Source of the DNA: Burkholderiales bacterium UBA2647
Lineage (GTDB): Bacteria; Pseudomonadota; Gammaproteobacteria; Burkholderiales; Burkholderiaceae_E
DNA: 20,236 nt
NCBI GenBank assembly: GCA_002359635.1
Contig: DENJ01000023.1
Span: forward strand, 626 to 20,861
Direction: 5' to 3'
Both the position numbers and the translations under genes were made by a program. Positions 15,633 to 20,236 of this stretch are shown here, one piece after another (within the stretch, counting starts at the first letter, position 1; the number at the start of each line of letters is the position of its first letter). The notes below the pieces were generated by a model that ran no database searches, was not told where the DNA came from, and was given only the letters and a program-made list of their open reading frames with translations.

Positions 15633-15983
15633 ATGAGATCGAAAATGATGTTTGAAACGCCGCTGCGGATCATTGCCTTGGCAGCATTTGCAGGGTTTGC
15701 GCTGGGCGCTCAAGCCAAGGATATTGCTGCTGGCAAAGCAAAGGCTGAAGCGGTCTGCGCCGCATGTCATGGCAAGGATGGGGTCACCACGATTGACCCG
15801 AGCTATCCGCGGCTTGCCGGCCAGCACGCAGACTACCTGCTCGTTGCCCTGATGGAATACAAAAGCGGGGCTAGGAAAAATGCCATCATGGCATCACAAG
15901 CTACAGGCCTGAGCAAAGCAGACATGGAAAATCTCGCTGCTTACTACGCAAGCCTCAAAGGTCCCATGTCGAACAAGCGTTGA
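15633..15983 (+). CDS. Exported monoheme c-type cytochrome, second of a tandem pair
   Basis: This 116-residue protein has a signal peptide ending GAQA (cleavage after residue 28) and a mature cytochrome of about 88 residues. CAACH (42-46) binds one haem covalently; His46 and probably Met86 (NAIMASQA) are the axial ligands. SYPRLAGQHADYL and ENLAAYYASLKG match one half of diheme cytochrome c4 and the cytochrome c553-like family. Compared with the preceding gene it lacks a few residues before the AGQ motif, so the two are paralogues, not copies. A Shine-Dalgarno GGGGAG lies seven to eight bases before ATG 15633. Together the two monohemes could act like the two halves of a c4-type carrier, which is inference. 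The molybdenum-cofactor gene converges on it with a 20-base gap. Confidence 0.88.
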   Translation: MRSKMMFETPLRIIALAAFAGFALGAQAKDIAAGKAKAEAVCAACHGKDGVTTIDPSYPRLAGQHADYLLVALMEYKSGARKNAIMASQATGLSKADMENLAAYYASLKGPMSNKR

Positions 15984-16003
15984 GCAAAGAAAGGCTTAAC
16001 GCA

Positions 16004-17995
16004 TCAGTTTAAGAGGTCGTCTATCCTCACATAAGAAAGCTTGTCACCGGGTTCGATCGTGCCTCGATCGTGTTCAAGCACCGCGATGACAGGGTACTTG
16101 GTGAGCGAACTCAAAACCCCAGAGCCCTGGTTGCTGCTCACAAAGAGCAAACAGTCGCCGCGCTCATCCACGTCAAGTCTTGCCCGTTGAAACTCGGTTC
16201 TACCGGGCTTTTTGCGGATGCGCTGACCCGCGCGCGCTGCTTGCAGTGGCCAGGAACTGCTGCCGAGACCAAGCAATCGGTTGATGGCAGGGGCCACGAA
16301 GTACCAAAACGTCATCGCCACAGCAACCGGATTGCCAGGCAAGCCTATGTAAAGCGCCCGACCGACGCGGCCCAGGGCAAGCGGCCTGCCCGGACGCATC
16401 GCAACCGTGCAAAACTGCACTTTGCCCAGCCCGGCCATCATGTCGCGTGTGAAGTCGGCCTCACCAACAGACACCCCGCCTGAGGAAATAATCACATCGT
16501 GGGATTCGCTTAGTGCTCGCAACACCGCTTCAAGGCGTTTGGGATCATCAGCAACAATACCTGCGTCGTGAATCGCAAGCGAGGGCCATTTCGCCAAGAG
16601 CGCCCGTAGCATATAGCGATTGCTGTCAAAAAGTTGACCTTCGCTGCGCTGCTTGCCTTGTACCGGATCGATCACCTCATCGCCTGTTGACAAGATCGCG
16701 ACCTTCAAGGGGCCTCGAACCCTGGCTTTCGTGATGCCGAGTGAAGCCATTAATCCGAGGTGAATCGCTGAAAGCCTGGTTCCTGATGCGATCGCAAGCT
16801 CGCCGCGCCGTAAATCCTCACCCGCGAGACGAACATGCTGTCCCTGCTCCTGACCCGCGGGTATCCAGACGCGCTCGCCCTCAAGCCGACATAGCTCTTG
16901 AGGAACAACAACATCAAAGCCCTCCGGAAGCACCGCTCCGGTCATGACCCGAAGCGCATGCGGGTTTTGCGGCGGAGGTTTCAGCGCAGGATGACCCGCC
17001 AAGATGCGCGCTCCAATGACAAAATCGGACGATGTTTTATCTTCTAAATCCTTGAATCTAATAGCGAATCCATCCATCGCCGTGTTTTGATGCGATGGTA
17101 CGTCGAAGGGTGAGAACAGGTTCTGCGCCAGCACCTGCCCGGCTAAGCGCTCCAAACTGATCCACTGCCGCCGATCGATGGGCCGCAGTCTCTCGATCAG
17201 GGCCTTTTTCAAGGCCTCGATGGGTATCATGGGCCCCGCGGCTGAGGACTCAGATTGCTGCGCCTGCCCGAGCCTTGCAAGGTCCGCCTCCAAAGCATCG
17301 CAGTCGAGATGGGGTGAACCGAGCAGACTCTCAGCAACTTTCAAGTCATGAGGTGTATTGATATTGCGAAATGCAGAAGATTCATCAAAATAACAAGATA
17401 CATAGTTAAGCGATTGATACCATGAATCAATTTTTCTGCCACCGTTGTTTAAGTAAACCTCGAGCGACGCAAGAAGGCGAGGGCGCATCAACAAAAATAC
17501 AGGCTGCTCGGCAGTTTGATCCGCTTGCGGGCAACTTGCGACCACAAGATCGATAGCCTGGGTCGCAAGGGCGATCATGCTCTGGGCAAGATCCTCAGGG
17601 AAAAACGGACAGTCACAGGGCACCGTAAGTAACCAGCGATCGGTGAGGTCTCCACAGCCTTCTTGGTTCAGTTCATAGAGCGCTGCATGCATGCCAGCGA
17701 GTGGGCCTGCAAATCCTCCGCGCCGATCTGCGAGCAGCCGACAGCCCAAGGCGGCATAGGCTGCAAGGTTTCGGTTGCAATTGATCAGCAAGGCGTCGAC
17801 TTGAGGCCTCAACCGCTCAAGCGTCCACGCGATCAGTGGCTTTCCGGCGCAAAGCAGGAGCGCTTTATCAACGCTCCCGGCTACTTTGGCATCCCCAGCG
17901 ATTTCCTGCATGCGGCGACTCATGCCACCAGCCAGGATGAGGCCTGTTACTCGCGGCGCTTGCTTCATGTTTCTGTCAAGAGCGATGCCCTGCAT
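16004..17995 (-). CDS. MobA-MoeA fusion: molybdenum cofactor guanylyltransferase plus molybdopterin molybdotransferase
   Basis: One uninterrupted 663-residue frame carries two Moco-synthesis enzymes that are separate in E. coli. Residues of about 10-225 are MobA-like: GLILAGGMSRRM, DKALL, AGPLAGMHAAL, TVPCDCPFFP and FRNINTPHDL. MobA attaches GMP to Mo-molybdopterin. A linker of roughly 30 residues follows (DLARLGQAQQSESSAAGP). From about 260 to the end is MoeA, which inserts molybdate into adenylylated molybdopterin: SHQNTAMDGFAIR, VMTGAVLPEGFDVVVPQE, ILSTGDEVIDP, SSGGVSVGEADF, MRPGRPLALG and IGLPGNPVAVAMT. The MobA loop between RM and DK is enlarged by about ten residues against E. coli (RMGGVDK). 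The start is ATG 17995, six bases after the fdhD stop; ATG 17968 gives MKQAPRVTGLILAGG and is equally plausible. It is the last gene of moaA-fdhD-mobA/moeA. Confidence 0.92.
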   Translation of the reverse strand: MQGIALDRNMKQAPRVTGLILAGGMSRRMQEIAGDAKVAGSVDKALLLCAGKPLIAWTLERLRPQVDALLINCNRNLAAYAALGCRLLADRRGGFAGPLAGMHAALYELNQEGCGDLTDRWLLTVPCDCPFFPEDLAQSMIALATQAIDLVVASCPQADQTAEQPVFLLMRPRLLASLEVYLNNGGRKIDSWYQSLNYVSCYFDESSAFRNINTPHDLKVAESLLGSPHLDCDALEADLARLGQAQQSESSAAGPMIPIEALKKALIERLRPIDRRQWISLERLAGQVLAQNLFSPFDVPSHQNTAMDGFAIRFKDLEDKTSSDFVIGARILAGHPALKPPPQNPHALRVMTGAVLPEGFDVVVPQELCRLEGERVWIPAGQEQGQHVRLAGEDLRRGELAIASGTRLSAIHLGLMASLGITKARVRGPLKVAILSTGDEVIDPVQGKQRSEGQLFDSNRYMLRALLAKWPSLAIHDAGIVADDPKRLEAVLRALSESHDVIISSGGVSVGEADFTRDMMAGLGKVQFCTVAMRPGRPLALGRVGRALYIGLPGNPVAVAMTFWYFVAPAINRLLGLGSSSWPLQAARAGQRIRKKPGRTEFQRARLDVDERGDCLLFVSSNQGSGVLSSLTKYPVIAVLEHDRGTIEPGDKLSYVRIDDLLN

Positions 17996-18001
17996 GACAA
18001 G

Positions 18002-18871
18002 CTAACCCGCGAAGTCAACCCGTTCCGGGTGTGTGTAAACGAGGAAATGCTTGCCTTGACATCGCCCGATAAGACAAATCCCAAGCTCCTGAGCCAGCTC
18101 AAATCCCATGGCCGTGATGCCTGATCGGGATATGAGAATGAAGATGCCCATTTGGGCGCATTTAATGACCATCTCGGAGGTCAGTCTTCCGGTGGTGTAG
18201 AAGACTTTGTCGTGCGCACTTTGCTTTTCGAGTTGCATCCAACCCGTGATCGCATCGACCGCGTTATGCCGCCCGACATCTTCAATGAAATACAAAAATG
18301 AACCATCAGCGCCTGGGCGATTATCGGCGAGCGCGCAGGCGTGAACACCCCCGGCTTCCTGATAAACCGCCTGATGATGCCTTGCCTGCCCGATGACCCG
18401 CTGCAGCTGTGACTTCGTAATAGATGCTTGCGGCAGGGCGTGTCGTGCATTGCGTTCTTCGCGCACCGTCGCCATCAGATCGCTGTACATCGTCCCCTGA
18501 CCACAGCCTGTGGTGACGGTTTTGCGGTCCATGCGTTGCTCAAAACGGTCAAGGCGTGAAGGGTCATCCCACCAGGACTGTCCCGAAAGCGCGCGGTGCT
18601 GGCTTGTCACAGCGGCTGCGCCTGTATCCCAGTCAACATGGATGCTTGCAATATCGGCCGCCTGATCAATGACGCGCTGATTCAGGAGCCAGCCCAGGCA
18701 GAGCAATTCCGGCGCGCGCCCGAGGGTCATTAAGGTGACCATTTCCCGCTTATCAAAATAAATACAGAGTGGATGTTCGCCAGCGATCATCACCTCGCAG
18801 CTCACGCCGTTTTCGTCTCTCGCCGCGACTGCCGTGGTCGCTTTCAGGCTTGACTGGCTGAACGCTATCAT
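18002..18871 (-). CDS. fdhD: FdhD, formate dehydrogenase accessory sulfurtransferase
   Basis: This 289-residue protein is the FdhD-family factor that moves sulfur from the cysteine desulfurase IscS to the molybdenum cofactor of formate dehydrogenase. Family hallmarks are DEVMIAGEHPL-like CEVMIAGEHPLCIYF, MTLGRAPELLCLGWLL, TVTTGCGQGTMYSDL, the histidine-rich GGVHACAL, FIEDVGRHNAVDAITGW, TGRLTSEMVIKCAQMGI and the tail MGFELAQELGICLIGR. E. coli FdhD has a CxxC pair (Cys121/Cys124); here only the first Cys is kept (Cys123 in CGQG). ATG 18871 overlaps the moaA stop as ATGA, a strong sign of translational coupling, so the 32-residue extension within moaA was rejected. The mobA-moeA start is six bases after its stop. 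No formate dehydrogenase gene is in the window. Confidence 0.93.
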   Translation of the reverse strand: MIAFSQSSLKATTAVAARDENGVSCEVMIAGEHPLCIYFDKREMVTLMTLGRAPELLCLGWLLNQRVIDQAADIASIHVDWDTGAAAVTSQHRALSGQSWWDDPSRLDRFEQRMDRKTVTTGCGQGTMYSDLMATVREERNARHALPQASITKSQLQRVIGQARHHQAVYQEAGGVHACALADNRPGADGSFLYFIEDVGRHNAVDAITGWMQLEKQSAHDKVFYTTGRLTSEMVIKCAQMGIFILISRSGITAMGFELAQELGICLIGRCQGKHFLVYTHPERVDFAG

Positions 18872-19977
18872 CCGCCGATGTAACTCATTTCGATTTTCTT
18901 GCGCTTTCGCAGGCTTAAGGTGGCCTCTGTCCTGAGCTCGGAATACCGATCGCTTCTTTGATGCCAAAGTGCAGCAATCGAGGCTGCAAGTTCATCGTCG
19001 CCCACGCCATGCCGAAGCAAGCCCCGTAAATCCCAACCCTCAGACGCAAAGAGGCAGCTGTAGAGCCTACCGTCGGTCGATAAGCGCGCCCGTGTGCAGT
19101 CCCTGCAAAAGGGTTCGCTGACCGATGCAATCAAACCAAATTCGAGACTTCCATCGTCCAGCACCCAGCGACGAGCAACCTCACCCGAATAATTTTCCTC
19201 AAGCGGCTGAATCGCATGCTGCGCCGCGATCTGCCTGAGAATCTCGGCACTCGGCAGCACCGAGCCCATCGACCAACCGTTGCTCGATCCAACATCCATG
19301 AATTCAATGAATCGAAGAATATGCCCCGAATGGCGAAAATGCTCAAGCATAGGCAGGATCTGATGGTCGTTAACGCCACGCTGCACCACCATATTGACCT
19401 TGATGGTTTCAAATCCGGCTTCACGCGCAGCCTGCAAACCGTCTAAAACATCGGCAACCGGAAAATCGACATCATTCATCTGTCGAAAAACCAAATCGTC
19501 GATGGCATCAAGGCTGATCGTGAGGCGGTTCAGCCCAGCGTCGCGAAGCATGCTGGCCTTCTTCTTGAGCAAGGCACCGTTGGTGGTGAGCGTCAGATCA
19601 GGCGCCTTGCCCGACGGCGTGCGTAGTTGCGAGAGCATCTCAATAAGACGCTCCAGGTGTTTACGCAGCAAGGGCTCCCCGCCTGTGACACGAATCTTTT
19701 CTGTGCCAAGCTTCAAAAAAACCCGCGCAAGTCGTTCGATCTCTTCAAATGACAGCAAAGCAGCCTGCGGCAGGAAAGCATAGTCCCGATCGAAGACCGA
19801 CTTCGGCATGCAATAAGAGCACCTGAAGTTACAGCGATCGGTCACTGATACCCTCAAATCGTGGAGCCTGCGCCCAAGCTGGTCCGTGACCAGCGGACCA
19901 AACAGACGCCCGTCAGGCGCTGGCATGGGCCGCGCCTGGTAGCGCTGATCAATCACTCGAATCGTCTTTTCGCTCAT
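18868..19977 (-). CDS. moaA: GTP 3',8-cyclase MoaA (first step of molybdenum cofactor synthesis)
   Basis: This 369-residue radical-SAM enzyme converts GTP to 3',8-cyclo-7,8-dihydro-GTP, which MoaC turns into cyclic pyranopterin monophosphate. The N-terminal cluster motif CNFRCSYC (Cys49, Cys53, Cys56) binds the SAM-cleaving 4Fe-4S cluster. VTGGEPLLRKHL, LTTNGALL and LTISLDA are the expected barrel motifs. The C-terminal substrate cluster is FCRDCTRARLSTDGRLYSC. The chain ends in Gly-Gly, the essential C-terminal tail of MoaA. It has about 40 extra residues before the conserved core, common in Betaproteobacteria. ATG 19977 was chosen; a GTG at 19983 would add two residues, and no clear Shine-Dalgarno separates them. 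fdhD starts on the stop codon. rne lies upstream on the same strand with a 40-base gap, so readthrough from rne is possible. Confidence 0.96.
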   Translation of the reverse strand: MSEKTIRVIDQRYQARPMPAPDGRLFGPLVTDQLGRRLHDLRVSVTDRCNFRCSYCMPKSVFDRDYAFLPQAALLSFEEIERLARVFLKLGTEKIRVTGGEPLLRKHLERLIEMLSQLRTPSGKAPDLTLTTNGALLKKKASMLRDAGLNRLTISLDAIDDLVFRQMNDVDFPVADVLDGLQAAREAGFETIKVNMVVQRGVNDHQILPMLEHFRHSGHILRFIEFMDVGSSNGWSMGSVLPSAEILRQIAAQHAIQPLEENYSGEVARRWVLDDGSLEFGLIASVSEPFCRDCTRARLSTDGRLYSCLFASEGWDLRGLLRHGVGDDELAASIAALWHQRSDRYSELRTEATLSLRKRKKIEMSYIGG

Positions 19978-20017
19978 CTTCACATGCCATCGACGCGCTG
20001 ATACTGGGGCCTGGTGT

Positions 20018-20236
20018 TTATGCCTTGCGAGATGTCTCCACCATTTGCAGGGGCTCTTCTTCCGTTTTTACGATGGGTTTGCGCTGGCGTACGACCCGCG
20101 GTCTTGGTGGCGCGTCCTGGAGCTCCGGTTCTGATTGCTTGTTGGTCTCAATGAGCTCAAGACCCGCCTGTGAAATGCTTGCCCGAAGATCTATCGGCGC
20201 AAGCTCGGCGGGTTTTGCCTCTATCGGCGCAAGCTC
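20018..20236 (-). CDS. rne: Ribonuclease E C-terminal tail, cut by the window end
   Basis: The last 72 residues of a minus-strand frame enter from beyond the window and stop at TAA 20020-20018. The stretch ISQAGLELIETNKQ followed by a basic PPRPRVVRQRKPIV and an acidic end resembles the C-terminal end of RNase E in Burkholderiales, which I recall as GLELVET then a Pro/Arg-rich segment. RNase E is the endonuclease that leads mRNA decay and rRNA/tRNA processing; its C-terminal half is disordered and binds RNA and degradosome partners. No catalytic part is visible, so the assignment rests on the tail motif and on the recalled rne-moaA gene order. A ten-residue repeat (ELAPI) is seen at the very edge. 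Confidence 0.75.
   Translation of the reverse strand, partial: ELAPIEAKPAELAPIDLRASISQAGLELIETNKQSEPELQDAPPRPRVVRQRKPIVKTEEEPLQMVETSRKA
20191..20236. repeat. 30-bp-period direct repeat inside the RNase E tail
   Basis: The 16 bases CTATCGGCGCAAGCTC occur at 20191-20206 and again at 20221-20236, the window edge. In the protein this is a ten-residue period beginning ELAPI(D/E). More copies may lie beyond the window. Such in-frame repeats are common in the disordered RNase E tail and vary between strains. Confidence 0.7.

Noticed and set aside
18872..18967. Longer FdhD N-terminus of 32 residues inside moaA
   Set aside because: The extension is antifamily in style and the ATGA overlap at 18868-18871 gives a better start.

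Overview
The window looks like the core chromosome of a betaproteobacterium, most likely Burkholderiales. Base composition looks like the mid-50s percent GC by eye. The evidence is protein resemblance and gene order: RF3, topoisomerase IV, HtpG and MoaA all read as betaproteobacterial, and the RNase E tail next to moaA is an arrangement I recall from that order. All names come from reading motifs in the translations; no database search was possible. There are 18 protein-coding genes (two cut by the window edges), tightly packed. I saw no tRNA, rRNA, insertion sequence, prophage or CRISPR array, and no gap over 300 bases lacks a gene.

Layout. 1-585 is the end of prfC. A convergent gene for a probable exported DRGH-type nuclease follows (600-1451, minus). 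It diverges from parE-parC (1590-5922, plus) across a small regulatory region that carries a 15-bp direct repeat. The parC 3' end overlaps the 3' end of a convergent SDR dehydrogenase gene (5875-6645, minus). Divergent from the SDR gene is a two-gene unit: a metallo-beta-lactamase-fold lipoprotein and a 3-hydroxyisobutyryl-CoA-hydrolase-like crotonase (6715-8950). Next come htpG (9074-11029) and a spermidine-synthase-like protein (11131-11925).

A minus-strand block follows: NUDIX hydrolase, a VWA/CoxE-like protein and a MoxR-type AAA+ ATPase (11956-14980). About seven degenerate 21-23-bp repeats fill the gap between the VWA and NUDIX genes and run into the NUDIX start codon. Divergent from moxR are two small exported monoheme cytochromes c (15196-15983). 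The right end is a minus-strand molybdenum-cofactor cluster, moaA-fdhD-(mobA-moeA), downstream of rne.

How the genes fit together. MoaA starts molybdopterin synthesis, the MoeA domain inserts molybdate, the MobA domain adds GMP to give the bis-MGD-type cofactor, and FdhD prepares formate dehydrogenase for that cofactor. The MoxR-VWA pair resembles chaperone pairs that mature metalloenzymes, and it faces two electron-carrier cytochromes. The SDR, MBL lipoprotein and crotonase may form an acyl-chain catabolic set, which is only inferred from adjacency.

The most unusual items are the MobA-MoeA single-chain fusion with an enlarged MobA nucleotide loop, the repeat array that contains the NUDIX start codon, and the MoxR/VWA/paired-cytochrome module. 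I found no clearly new defence or mobile system.
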